From assembly GCA_902589475.1 (NCBI GenBank), contig CACITD010000012.1:1-53820 (forward strand): a stretch of DNA of 53,820 nucleotides, given 5' to 3'. The position numbers and the translations under genes are program-made. This DNA comes from an uncultured Alphaproteobacteria bacterium (lineage in GTDB: Bacteria; Pseudomonadota; Alphaproteobacteria; Thalassobaculales; Thalassobaculaceae). Shown piece after piece: positions 1 through 8,481 of this stretch. Below the pieces are notes generated by a model. That model searched no databases, had not been told where the DNA came from, and worked only from the letters and a program-made list of their open reading frames with translations. Within the stretch, counting starts at the first letter, position 1, and each line of letters begins with the position of its first letter.

Positions 1-1
1 T

Positions 2-1693
2 GGCTTCTTTTAAAGCCGCCTCCCTAATGGCACTTAAGGTTGTAGCAGGTGAGATTGCATCTGGATGTATTTTGATCTCTATAATCGTTGGTGTAGAAGC
101 CTCTAAGGCTCTTTCAAAAGCTGGATAAAACTCTTCTGTTTTAGTTACAAGCTCGCCAGCAGCTCCATATGCTCGAGCAAGGGCTGCAAAATCTGGATTT
201 TGCAATCCTGTATTCGCGATCCTCCCTGGGTATTCGCGCTCTTGATGCATACGAATGGTACCGAACATACCATTGTTAACAATAATAATTATTATGTTGG
301 CTCCATACTGCATTGCGGTTGCTAATTCCTGTCCATGCATCATAAAACACCCATCACCATTCATACTAACTACCACCCGTTCAGGATGGACGAGCTTAGC
401 AGCAACCGCTGAAGGCAAACCGTATCCCATTGACCCACTTGTTGGTGCCAATTGGGTCCGATACTTTCTATATTGATAAAATCGATGCATCCAAGTCGCG
501 TAGTTTCCCGCTCCATTACAAATAAACGTATCTTCCGGGAGCTTTTGATTTAACCACGATGCAATTTCTCCCATTTGCACGTCGCCAGGAATTGGTTGTG
601 GCTTCAATGTTTCAAGATATGCTTTATTTCCTTCCAAAGTACTAGATGCCCATCTCGACGAATTTTCCAGCACCAAATTATGAATGGCATCTGCAAACTG
701 ACATGGTCCAGCATTAATAGGTAAGTCGGGTTGGTATACGCTTCCTAACTCCTCTGCGCCTCCGTGAACATGGACAAGTTTCTGATTCGGTTTAGGGATG
801 TTAAGCAATTTGTAACCGCCTGTGGTTATTTCACCTAAACGAGCCCCGACAACTAATAGCAGGTCAGCTTCTAATACCCGCTTTTCCAGCGAGGGGGATA
901 GACCTATCCCAATATGACCAACATAATTTGGATGTCTGTTATCAAAATAGTCCTGGCAGCGAAACGAGCATCCCACAGCTAGATTGTTTCTATCTGCAAA
1001 CTCTTGAACTTTAGTACAGGCAGCAGAATCCCAACCTCCTCCACCGATAATCATTAGTGGCGCATTGGCGGCATTAAGTAATGATTGCAGTGTTTCAAGA
1101 TCTGAAGGCGAAGGATATGGTTGCACTTTTTGATAAGAGTTTATCGCAGGGCTATCAGCAAATTCTGTCAACATATCTTCTGGTAATGCCAGAACAACTG
1201 GCCCCGGCCGACCAGAAGTCGCTGTATAAAATGCTCTGTTTATATACTCGGGTATTCTCATAGGGTCCTCAATTTGAGCAACCCACTTTGAAATTTCACC
1301 AAACATGCGCCTGTAGTCGATTTCTTGAAATGCCTCACGGTCCATCATTGATCTTCCGACCTGGCCTACGAGTAAAACAAGTGGCGTAGAGTCCTGCATC
1401 GCTATGTGAACGCCAGCGCTTGCATTTGTAGCACCAGGTCCTCGTGTTACGAGACATACACCTGGCTTACCCGTCATTTTACCGTATGCTTCCGCCATCA
1501 TCGTGGCACCACCCTCCTGACGGCATATGATGGTTTGTATGCTATTAGCGTCTTGCAACCCATCTAATACAGCCAGATAACTTTCACCAGGAACTCCAAA
1601 TACCATTTCAACGCCGTGCGCCCTTAGGGAATCCACTAACACGTGTCCTCCCAGTTTCTCTGATAGAACCTGACCGTTCAGTGTAGATGACAT
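2..1693 (-). CDS. Thiamine-diphosphate enzyme, acetolactate-synthase-like (3' end cut by window edge)
   Basis: The minus-strand frame is open from the ATG at 1691-1693 to the left edge, about 564 codons without a stop, so the C-terminus is missing. The N-terminal PYR domain has a VFGVPGE motif and the expected catalytic glutamate in CRQEGGA near residue 60. The C-terminal domain has the ThDP/Mg motif starting NGDGCF and ending IIVNNGMFG. This is the layout of the AHAS/pyruvate oxidase/sulfoacetaldehyde acetyltransferase superfamily; substrate cannot be read from the sequence. It is too long for a typical phosphonopyruvate decarboxylase (about 380 residues). It sits next to phnF and shares an operator-like motif with phnG, so a role linked to phosphonate carbon is possible but inferred. 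Family call is firm, substrate unknown. Confidence 0.85.
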   Translation of the reverse strand, partial: MSSTLNGQVLSEKLGGHVLVDSLRAHGVEMVFGVPGESYLAVLDGLQDANSIQTIICRQEGGATMMAEAYGKMTGKPGVCLVTRGPGATNASAGVHIAMQDSTPLVLLVGQVGRSMMDREAFQEIDYRRMFGEISKWVAQIEDPMRIPEYINRAFYTATSGRPGPVVLALPEDMLTEFADSPAINSYQKVQPYPSPSDLETLQSLLNAANAPLMIIGGGGWDSAACTKVQEFADRNNLAVGCSFRCQDYFDNRHPNYVGHIGIGLSPSLEKRVLEADLLLVVGARLGEITTGGYKLLNIPKPNQKLVHVHGGAEELGSVYQPDLPINAGPCQFADAIHNLVLENSSRWASSTLEGNKAYLETLKPQPIPGDVQMGEIASWLNQKLPEDTFICNGAGNYATWMHRFYQYRKYRTQLAPTSGSMGYGLPSAVAAKLVHPERVVVSMNGDGCFMMHGQELATAMQYGANIIIIIVNNGMFGTIRMHQEREYPGRIANTGLQNPDFAALARAYGAAGELVTKTEEFYPAFERALEASTPTIIEIKIHPDAISPATTLSAIREAALKEA

Positions 1694-1718
1694 ATCTTAG
1701 ACCCTTTAATTCATTGAA

Positions 1719-1736
1719 TTCTAGACGGTTATAGAT
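1719..1736 (-). promoter_or_regulatory. Putative PhnF (HutC-type) operator before the TPP gene
   Basis: Read on the minus strand this is ATCTATAA, two bases, then GTCTAGAA. The second octamer fits the HutC-subfamily consensus GTMTAKAC at 7 of 8 positions and the first at 6 of 8. The same tandem pair in the same order lies before phnG at 2631-2646. The site ends 25 bases before the TPP gene start codon. Binding by PhnF is an inference. Confidence 0.45.
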
Positions 1737-1813
1737 CTTGCTAAAAGTTAGACAGTTCCATGACGTTTTCACAACCTATCTAAAGATCGTTCAACTTAAA
1801 AGTTTTTTAGTAA

Positions 1814-2530
1814 TCAACTTTCGACAATCAAATTTGTTCTATCCGCACTAAATGCGGATATGCCAAACTCGATGGGCTCTCCAGAATTGTCTACATTAAC
1901 TGACTCTGTTATTAACACCGGCCTGTTAGCTGGTTGTTTGAGACTTGCTATTTCTTCGGAATTTGGCATCCGCGCACTAATATTAGTTGATTGCCGTTCA
2001 TAATTACCCAAGCCGTAGCTATCCAGAGTTTTTGATACTGACTTAAATTCTTCAAATCTTTCAAGAAAATCTGGAAAGCGTGACGCCGAGAAATAGTGAG
2101 CCGCTAAAACGATTGGCACGCCATCTAACTCCCGAATTGTTCGCAGTAAACAAACTTTTCCCTCCAACGGCATTGTCAATGCCTCTGACACTTTTTTGTT
2201 TGCTTTTATTACCTCACCGCTTAAGGCTCTTCCCCCAGGAAATTTATTTTGGCTTGAGACAACCTCCGAAAATCGAGTTCTTTTAGCTAACTTATAATCT
2301 AGGACATAGTCTGGTATGAACATACCTCGTCCTTGTTCCACACTAACTAGTCCCTTCTCAACTAATTCATGAACAGATCGGCGAATTGTATGCCTATTCA
2401 CTCGATACGTTTTAGCTAATTCCATTTCTGTTGGAAGCTTGTCGCCGGGTTTCCACGTTTTGTTTTTAATCGACGTCTCTATATCGTCCGATATTTGCTT
2501 CCACGCGGATATACCCTTTTCCCACTGCAT
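1814..2530 (-). CDS. phnF: GntR/HutC-family phosphonate regulator PhnF
   Basis: This 238-residue protein has an N-terminal winged helix-turn-helix (about residues 28-75, with KLPTEMELAKTYRVNRHT followed by RGMFIPDY) and a C-terminal UTRA effector domain (about 90-235), the architecture of PhnF. It is transcribed away from phnG with about 150 bases between the two starts, the usual arrangement for a repressor of the C-P lyase operon. The ATG at 2528-2530 follows a short TAGG element. Octamers matching the HutC consensus lie before phnG and before the TPP gene, so it may repress both; no such site was seen next to its own start beyond the shared intergenic region. The ligand is not known. Confidence 0.88.
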   Translation of the reverse strand: MQWEKGISAWKQISDDIETSIKNKTWKPGDKLPTEMELAKTYRVNRHTIRRSVHELVEKGLVSVEQGRGMFIPDYVLDYKLAKRTRFSEVVSSQNKFPGGRALSGEVIKANKKVSEALTMPLEGKVCLLRTIRELDGVPIVLAAHYFSASRFPDFLERFEEFKSVSKTLDSYGLGNYERQSTNISARMPNSEEIASLKQPANRPVLITESVNVDNSGEPIEFGISAFSADRTNLIVES

Positions 2531-2592
2531 CTGCCTAATCCACGACTAAACGTTTTCGCAAAAACGTAACATAAATGACTCAATATTTTTAC

Positions 2593-2646
2593 TTTACCCA
2601 GATAATGAACACCGTATTATAGTTGATAACATCTATACGTCTAGAC
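2593..2646 (+). promoter_or_regulatory. phnG promoter with tandem HutC-type operator
   Basis: A -35-like TTTACC (2593-2598), a 16-base spacer and a -10-like TATTAT (2615-2620) precede phnG. Just downstream lie ATCTATAC (2631-2638) and GTCTAGAC (2639-2646). The latter is an exact match to the HutC-subfamily consensus GTMTAKAC and the former matches 7 of 8. The tandem site would overlap the transcription start, a good place for repression by PhnF. Promoter calls are by eye. Confidence 0.5.
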
Positions 2647-2679
2647 AAATTTATAAAAGGTCACCAGGAGTTCTTTACC

Positions 2680-3138
2680 ATGCAAGACACTGAAAAATCA
2701 GAAAGAACAAATCGCCAGAAATGGATGTCGGTCTTGGCAAAGGCAGACACCGAACTCCTCAATATGCTCTGGTGTGACTTACAGGATAAACCGTCATGGA
2801 CAAATATCAGGGCGCCGGAAACCGGCATGGTATTGGTAAGAGGAAAAGCAGGTGGTGTCGGAACAACCTTCAATGTTGGTGAAATGGCGCTAACACGCGC
2901 AACTGTGAGGTTAGACAGCGGAATATCAGGTGTCGCATATGTTCAAGGAAGATCCGCATCAAAGGCTGAACAAAGCGCTGTGCTCGACGCTATGCTTCAA
3001 GACGACCGGTATGCAACTGCCACTTATACCAACATCATTAAGCCACTTGAAAAGGCAACAAAGAAGACAAAAATTTCAGCTAGCAAAAAAGCAGCGAATA
3101 CCAAAGTTGAATTTTTTACAATGGTGCGAGGTAAATAA
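2680..3138 (+). CDS. phnG: C-P lyase core subunit PhnG
   Basis: PhnG is part of the PhnGHIJ core complex; with PhnI, PhnH and PhnL it helps couple a phosphonate to the ribose of ATP, giving a ribose-1-phosphonate-5-triphosphate. The protein is 152 residues, the usual size, and contains RAPETGMVLVRGKAGGVG and GEMALTRATVRL, typical PhnG segments. An in-frame start 57 bases upstream exists, but the ATG at 2680 is chosen because CAGGAG lies at a good distance before it and it gives family length. First gene of a tight run phnGHIJKLM. The C-terminal tail is lysine-rich. Confidence 0.93.
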   Translation: MQDTEKSERTNRQKWMSVLAKADTELLNMLWCDLQDKPSWTNIRAPETGMVLVRGKAGGVGTTFNVGEMALTRATVRLDSGISGVAYVQGRSASKAEQSAVLDAMLQDDRYATATYTNIIKPLEKATKKTKISASKKAANTKVEFFTMVRGK

Positions 3139-3139
3139 A

Positions 3140-3763
3140 ATGGCACTCCTTGACGAATCAATAGACTATATCCCGTTAGAGACAGGTTTCGATGATCCAG
3201 TTTATGAAAGTCAAATTGTATTCCGAAAAATTTTAAAAGTAATGTCGGAACCTGGAACAATTAAAAAGATCAAAAACAAATTATCTGCTCCCGCTCCAAT
3301 GACGAAAGCAACTGCTGCAATATGTTTAACATTGATGGATTTTCAAACAAAAGTATGGATGGACCTACCGCGCGACAGTGAAGCATCAAAATACTTAAAA
3401 TTCCATACTGGATTGAAGTTCGTAGAGCATAGTAGTGAGGCAGACTTTCTTGTTTTTTTCTATGCTCCAGATGAATTTCCGCCTCTAAATCTCGGAACAG
3501 ATGAAAATCCAGAAACGGCTGCTACAGTTATAATTCAAACACAGAGCCTTGATGATACTGGCAAACTGAAACTTACAGGGCCAGGCATAAAAAAGTCTCG
3601 TTTTTTAAATGCAGAAAGCATTCCCACGTCGTTATGGGATCATCGCGGTAAAGCGAACTCTCTTTTTCCAAAAGGAATAGACATCATTCTTACGAGTAAC
3701 AAACAATTAAGTGCTCTACCCAGAACCACAAAAATAACAATGATTAAGACGGAAAAAGGATAA
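3140..3763 (+). CDS. phnH: C-P lyase core subunit PhnH
   Basis: PhnH forms the core complex with PhnG, PhnI and PhnJ. The protein is 208 residues, slightly longer than E. coli PhnH, and shows FDDPVYESQIVFRKILKVMS near the N-terminus and a C-terminal FPKGIDIILTS segment as in the family. The start is the ATG at 3140, one base after the phnG stop, with GAGGT about eight bases before it. An upstream in-frame ATG at 2930 would read far into phnG and is rejected. Essential for phosphonate use in known systems. Confidence 0.92.
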   Translation: MALLDESIDYIPLETGFDDPVYESQIVFRKILKVMSEPGTIKKIKNKLSAPAPMTKATAAICLTLMDFQTKVWMDLPRDSEASKYLKFHTGLKFVEHSSEADFLVFFYAPDEFPPLNLGTDENPETAATVIIQTQSLDDTGKLKLTGPGIKKSRFLNAESIPTSLWDHRGKANSLFPKGIDIILTSNKQLSALPRTTKITMIKTEKG

Positions 3764-3767
3764 CGCC

Positions 3768-4886
3768 ATGTATGTAGCCGTGAAGGGTGGCGATGCCGCT
3801 ATAGAAAATTCCCAAGCGCTTCTGGCAGAGGAACGTAGAGGCGACAGGCGTATTCCAGAGCTAACCCTAGATCAAATTAAAAATCAGTTAAGCTTATCAG
3901 TTGACCGGGTCATGGCTGAAGGATCTCTTTACGACAGAGATCTCGCGGCACTGGCGATAAAACAAGCGCGTGGGGATATTGTCGAAGCAATATTTCTGCT
4001 TCGCGCTTATAGAACGACGTTGCCTAGGTTTGGAAATACACTTCCTATTGATACCGCAAAGATGCAGATTCGTCGCAGAATTTCAGCAACGTTTAAAGAT
4101 TTACCCGGCGGGCAAATTCTGGGTCCTAGCTTCGACTATACCCATCGCCTTTTAGATTTTTCACTTGTGGAAAATAGCGACTCTCCGGTAGCAGAGGAGG
4201 CGTCGGATAATATTTTGGCAGAAATGCCTCGGGTGACAGAACTGCTAAATGACGAAGGGCTTATTGAGAAAGAAATAGACGTTAACGAACAGGAACCATT
4301 CGATGTAACAAGAAACTCGCTTAAATTCCCTGCTAATCGGGAAGCTCGTCTCCAAAACCTTGCGCGGGGCGATGAGGGCTTTCTTTTAGCCCTCGCTTAC
4401 TCCACTCAGAGAGGATGGGGTAAAACACACCCATTCGCTGGCGAAATTCGGATGGGGGAAGTAGTCGTAGAAATTATTCCAGAAGAACTAGGTTTTCCGA
4501 TCGAGGTTGGAGAGATTACTGTAACCGAGTGTCAAATGGTCAACCAATTCAAAGGGTCCGCGACAATACCGGCACAATTTACAAGAGGATACGGACTAAC
4601 ATTTGGCCATAACGAACGAAAAGCTATGTCAATGGGCATCTTAGACAGATCGCTAAGAAGCAAAGAGTTAGGAGAAGCCGTCAATGCCCCAGCACAAGAT
4701 GAAGAGTTTGTTTTAAGTCATTCTTGTAATGTCGAAGCTTCTGGTTTTGTTCAACATCTTAAATTACCTCACTATGTCGACTTCCAATCTGAACTTGTAA
4801 CAGTTAGAGCGTTAAGAAAGGCGAGTACGTTTTCAGAAAAAAACGATGTTTCGCCCGACTCTAAAAATTTAGAAGCTGCGGAGTAA
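3768..4886 (+). CDS. phnI: C-P lyase core subunit PhnI (nucleosidase component)
   Basis: PhnI is the subunit that alone removes adenine from purine nucleoside triphosphates, and with PhnG, PhnH and PhnL transfers the phosphonate to the ribose. The 372-residue protein begins MYVAVKGGDAAIENS, the hallmark PhnI start, and contains DRDLAALAIKQARGDIVEA and LPRFG. Length fits the family (about 350-370). It starts four bases after phnH, and phnJ follows after five bases, so the genes are almost certainly one transcript. Confidence 0.95.
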   Translation: MYVAVKGGDAAIENSQALLAEERRGDRRIPELTLDQIKNQLSLSVDRVMAEGSLYDRDLAALAIKQARGDIVEAIFLLRAYRTTLPRFGNTLPIDTAKMQIRRRISATFKDLPGGQILGPSFDYTHRLLDFSLVENSDSPVAEEASDNILAEMPRVTELLNDEGLIEKEIDVNEQEPFDVTRNSLKFPANREARLQNLARGDEGFLLALAYSTQRGWGKTHPFAGEIRMGEVVVEIIPEELGFPIEVGEITVTECQMVNQFKGSATIPAQFTRGYGLTFGHNERKAMSMGILDRSLRSKELGEAVNAPAQDEEFVLSHSCNVEASGFVQHLKLPHYVDFQSELVTVRALRKASTFSEKNDVSPDSKNLEAAE

Positions 4887-4891
4887 CTTTT

Positions 4892-5824
4892 ATGACAGCA
4901 ATATCTGGAGATCGAAAGCGATCATCGCGGCTTAAAGAAAAAACGCTAGATGGGTATAACTTCGCTTACTTAGATGATCAAACGAAGCGGATGATTAGAA
5001 GAGCTACATTGAAAGCAGTCGCTATCCCTGGGTATCAAGTGCCATTTGGAAGCCGGGAAATGCCTCTTCCATTTGGATGGGGCACAGGAGGTATACAGGT
5101 AACAGCAAGTATTATTGGCATCGATGACACTCTCAAAGTGATTGATCAGGGAGCTGACGATACAACAAATGCAGTTAATATCCGGCGCTTCTTTGCTAAA
5201 ACAGCTGGTGTAGAGACAACGGAAAATACTTCCGATGCTTCGATAATACAAACACGTCATCGGATCCCTGAAGTAAAGCTTAAATCTGACCAGATAATTG
5301 TATATCAGGTTCCTATACCGGAACCGCTAAGGTGGATAGAACCGCGTGAACAAGAAACCCGCAAGATGCATGCGTTGACAGAGTATGGTGTCATGCACGT
5401 CGGATTATACGAAAATATAGCCCACTTTGGAAAGGTAACGACTTCTTATGATTACCCTGTTCAAGTAAATGATCACTACGTGATGTCCCCAAGTCCTATA
5501 CCTAAATTTGATAACCCAAAAATGGATAAAATGCCTGCCTTGCAGCTATTTGGAGCTGGGCGGGAAAAACGTATTTATGCCGTTCCCCCTTATACCAAAG
5601 TAAAGAGCCTTGATTTCGACGATCACCCTTTCGAAATAGAATCCTGGTCCGAATGTTGTGCCCTTTGCGGGTCTAGCTCAAGTTTTCTGGATGAGGTGAT
5701 AACAGATGACAAAGGAAGCCGAATGTTCGTTTGCTCAGATAGTAACTTTTGTGCAGAACGGAGAGCAAAGGGACATAAAGGCCCGGGTTTACCAAGAAAA
5801 CTTGAAATAAAGGATATCGAATGA
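4892..5824 (+). CDS. phnJ: C-P lyase catalytic subunit PhnJ (radical SAM)
   Basis: PhnJ cleaves the C-P bond of ribose-1-phosphonate-5-phosphate, releasing alkane and a cyclic ribose phosphate, using a [4Fe-4S] cluster and SAM. The unusual PhnJ cluster motif C-x2-C-x21-C-x5-C is present at Cys256, Cys259, Cys281 and Cys287. The glycine that carries the glycyl radical in E. coli (Gly32, in IPGYQVPF) corresponds to Gly47 here. The N-terminus is about 15 residues longer than in E. coli and basic. The protein is 310 residues. Its stop codon overlaps the phnK start (ATGA), suggesting coupled translation. Confidence 0.97.
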   Translation: MTAISGDRKRSSRLKEKTLDGYNFAYLDDQTKRMIRRATLKAVAIPGYQVPFGSREMPLPFGWGTGGIQVTASIIGIDDTLKVIDQGADDTTNAVNIRRFFAKTAGVETTENTSDASIIQTRHRIPEVKLKSDQIIVYQVPIPEPLRWIEPREQETRKMHALTEYGVMHVGLYENIAHFGKVTTSYDYPVQVNDHYVMSPSPIPKFDNPKMDKMPALQLFGAGREKRIYAVPPYTKVKSLDFDDHPFEIESWSECCALCGSSSSFLDEVITDDKGSRMFVCSDSNFCAERRAKGHKGPGLPRKLEIKDIE

Positions 5825-6594
5825 CGAACGTGTTACTTAGTGCGAAAAATCTATCGCATCATTATGGCTCTCAAGTTGGTTGCATAGACATAAACTTCGA
5901 TATTTACCCTGGCGAGGTGTTGGGTGTTGTCGGCGAGTCCGGCTCTGGAAAAACAACCCTTTTAAAAAACATATCGGGTCTCCTTCAACCCTCCTCAGGA
6001 TCGGTCAAATTCGATACTCGTGTAGATGGGTTAAAAGATATCTATTTGTTGAGTGAGCCGGAGCGCCGGCTTTTAATGAGAACAGATTGGGGTATAGTTT
6101 TTCAAAATGCGCGTGATGGCCTTCGAATGAATGTTTCAGCTGGCGCAAATGTGGGCGAAAGACTGATGGCTATTGGCGCGCGAAACTACGGTAATATCCG
6201 GAATGAGGCCACAGATTGGTTGCAAAACGTAGAAATAGGCCTTGAAAGAATAGACCACTACCCAGAGACATTTTCGGGCGGAATGCTACAGCGACTACAA
6301 ATAGCGCGAAACCTTGTAACAAAACCACGATTAGTCTTCATGGACGAGCCCACAAGTGGTTTAGATGTGTCGGTACAAGCTCGTCTCTTAGATTTAATCA
6401 GAGGTTTAGTGAGCCAACTCGGTATCGCTTGCGTTATAGTGAGTCATGACCTTGGTGTAATGAGGCTCCTATCTAACCGATTAATAGTAATGCATCAGGG
6501 ACGAGTCGTAGAGCAGGGTTTAACTGATCAAGTTCTCGATGACCCCCAGCATCCCTACTCCCAACTTTTAGTTTCTTCAATTTTACCGGTTTAA
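5821..6594 (+). CDS. phnK: C-P lyase ABC-type ATPase PhnK
   Basis: PhnK is an ABC ATPase that docks on the core complex near PhnJ rather than acting in transport. The 257-residue protein has the P-loop GESGSGKTT (residues 38-46), the ABC signature SGGMLQRLQIARN, the Walker B with DEPTSGLDVS and a switch histidine in VSHDLGVMR. The C-terminal PQHPYSQLLVSS resembles the oligopeptide-transporter ATPase tail typical of PhnK. The start codon overlaps the phnJ stop by four bases. Assignment over PhnC rests on order and similarity. Confidence 0.94.
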   Translation: MTNVLLSAKNLSHHYGSQVGCIDINFDIYPGEVLGVVGESGSGKTTLLKNISGLLQPSSGSVKFDTRVDGLKDIYLLSEPERRLLMRTDWGIVFQNARDGLRMNVSAGANVGERLMAIGARNYGNIRNEATDWLQNVEIGLERIDHYPETFSGGMLQRLQIARNLVTKPRLVFMDEPTSGLDVSVQARLLDLIRGLVSQLGIACVIVSHDLGVMRLLSNRLIVMHQGRVVEQGLTDQVLDDPQHPYSQLLVSSILPV

Positions 6595-6597
6595 AAA

Positions 6598-7308
6598 ATG
6601 GAAAAAATTAACGACGATATACTTCGCATTGATAACTTGGCAAAAACTTTTCTGCTACATAATCAGGGGTCAAAAAAACTTCCCGTATTTCAAAATATTT
6701 CTTTCCAGGTAAAAGCGGGTGAATGCTTGGTTTTAACTGGAGCATCAGGAACTGGCAAATCAACACTCTTACGAGCGATATACGCTAACTATTTGGTCCA
6801 ATCTGGAACAATCAACATACGGCATGAAAATAAATGGGTTGATCTCGCGTCAGCCTCACCACATGAGGTGCTTGATATTAGGAAAAAAACGCTTGGTTAT
6901 GTCAGCCAATTTTTACGTGTTATTCCCCGAATATCCACGATAGACCTAGTTTGCGAACCACTCATCGTGCAAGGAAAGCTAATAAAACCAGCCAAAGCGC
7001 AGGCAAAAAAATTACTCAACAAACTTTCTATCCCCGAATCACTATGGGATTTACCGCCTGCAACCTTTTCAGGAGGCGAGCAGCAACGCGTCAATATAGC
7101 GCGAACACTTATTCAAGATTATCCAATTCTACTTCTTGACGAGCCGACAGCTTCACTAGACGAAAAAAATAGGGACGCTGTCATTGAACTCATTAACGAG
7201 GTTCGGAACCAAGGTACCGCGGTTGTTGGCATATTTCACGATAAATATGTCCGCGAAAGAGTTGGCACAGAAATGTTCAATGTCGAGCTTGCAAAAAAGG
7301 CCGCATAG
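6598..7308 (+). CDS. phnL: C-P lyase ABC-type ATPase PhnL
   Basis: PhnL works with PhnGHI in forming the ribose-phosphonate triphosphate intermediate and binds the core with PhnK. The 236-residue protein has the P-loop GASGTGKST (48-56), YVSQFLRVIPRISTIDLV as in PhnL, the signature FSGGEQQRVNIARTL, Walker B LLLLDEPTASLD and the switch histidine in IFHDK. It follows phnK after three bases and phnM starts four bases later. Confidence 0.94.
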   Translation: MEKINDDILRIDNLAKTFLLHNQGSKKLPVFQNISFQVKAGECLVLTGASGTGKSTLLRAIYANYLVQSGTINIRHENKWVDLASASPHEVLDIRKKTLGYVSQFLRVIPRISTIDLVCEPLIVQGKLIKPAKAQAKKLLNKLSIPESLWDLPPATFSGGEQQRVNIARTLIQDYPILLLDEPTASLDEKNRDAVIELINEVRNQGTAVVGIFHDKYVRERVGTEMFNVELAKKAA

Positions 7309-7312
7309 AGAA

Positions 7313-8464
7313 ATGGCTTCGACAGAACAAATTTTCACAAACGCTACTCTTGTTCTTTCTGATGAAACTAAAGTCGGCACCCTCGTCATTAAAGATGGTC
7401 GCATAAGAGATATAAATTTCGAAAACACCTCAATTCCGCGAGCGGAAGATTTAAACAAAAATTACCTTCTTCCTGGTCTTGTAGAAGTCCACACTGATAA
7501 TTTGGAGCGACACTGCCTACCTCGACCCGGCGTCAAATGGCCGCTTACGGCAGCCGTACTCTCGCACGATGCCGAGCTTGCTGCCGCAGGCATCACAACT
7601 GTTCTGGATGCAATCGCAGTGGGCGGAGACATTCGCACGAACGAAGCGAGAGCCACAATGCTCCTGGATGCAGCGAATGCTGTAAAGGAAGCTGTTGGCA
7701 ATAATATATTGCGAATAGATCATCACCTTCATCTGCGCTGTGAAGTTCCGATGCCAAACGTTTTGGAATTATTTGAACCGTTCAAAACGGAAAAATTAGT
7801 AAGGTTGGTCTCGCTGATGGACCACACGCCAGGGGAACGGCAATTCGTGAATCAAGAGAAACAACGCATCTATTATCAAGGAAAATATTCGATGTCTGAC
7901 GACGAATATGAAGAATTCGTCGAAAACAAGAAGCATCTCCAAATTAAATATTCAGAAAAACATCGACAAGAGATCGCAAAAATGTGCCGCGAAAATAGTA
8001 TTATTATTGCCACTCACGATGATGCAACAGCCTCACATATAATGGAAGGAATTGCCTTAGGCGCAACAATTTCGGAGTTCCCAACCACAGTAGACTCAGC
8101 AAGAGCTGCAAAAAAATTAAAAATGGGAACAGTGATGGGTGGTCCAAATATCGTTAGAGGCGGTTCACACTCAGGAAATGTCTCAGCATCTTATTTAGCT
8201 GAATTGGATCTTTTGGACGCGTTATCTTCCGACTATGCGCCCTCAAGCTTGCTGCATTCAGCTTTTATTCTCAATTTGAAACACGGAATTCCACTACCGA
8301 AAGCAATCTCTAAAGTAACCGAAGCTCCAGCCAAAATGGTGGGCCTTTCTGATCGAGGAGTGCTCCAAAACGGATTTCGAGCAGATCTTTTGGAGGTTGA
8401 ATTAACGAAGGACCGCATTCCAATCGTTCATCGTGTAATCTCTAAAGGCAAACGTGTTATATAA
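7313..8464 (+). CDS. phnM: Ribose-1-phosphonate-5-triphosphate diphosphatase PhnM
   Basis: PhnM is an amidohydrolase-fold enzyme that removes diphosphate from the ribose-1-phosphonate-5-triphosphate to give the PhnJ substrate. The metal-binding H-x-D is at His60 and Asp62 in VEVHTDNLERH; further ligands are likely in IDHHLHLRCEV, SLMDHTPGERQ and IATHDDATASH, all family hallmarks. The ATG at 7313 gives 383 residues, matching the usual length of about 380; upstream starts would overlap phnL heavily. Last classical member of the forward phn run. Confidence 0.94.
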   Translation: MASTEQIFTNATLVLSDETKVGTLVIKDGRIRDINFENTSIPRAEDLNKNYLLPGLVEVHTDNLERHCLPRPGVKWPLTAAVLSHDAELAAAGITTVLDAIAVGGDIRTNEARATMLLDAANAVKEAVGNNILRIDHHLHLRCEVPMPNVLELFEPFKTEKLVRLVSLMDHTPGERQFVNQEKQRIYYQGKYSMSDDEYEEFVENKKHLQIKYSEKHRQEIAKMCRENSIIIATHDDATASHIMEGIALGATISEFPTTVDSARAAKKLKMGTVMGGPNIVRGGSHSGNVSASYLAELDLLDALSSDYAPSSLLHSAFILNLKHGIPLPKAISKVTEAPAKMVGLSDRGVLQNGFRADLLEVELTKDRIPIVHRVISKGKRVI

Positions 8465-8481
8465 CTAGAGGATAGGACAGT

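Noticed and set aside
1081-1263. Plus-strand 60-residue frame inside the TPP gene
   Set aside because: The minus-strand frame is a continuous, motif-rich TPP enzyme; the plus-strand frame is a shadow.
2-1693. Phosphonopyruvate decarboxylase, suggested by closeness to phn genes
   Set aside because: The protein is at least 564 residues with full AHAS-type PYR, central and PP domains, while phosphonopyruvate decarboxylases are about 380 residues.
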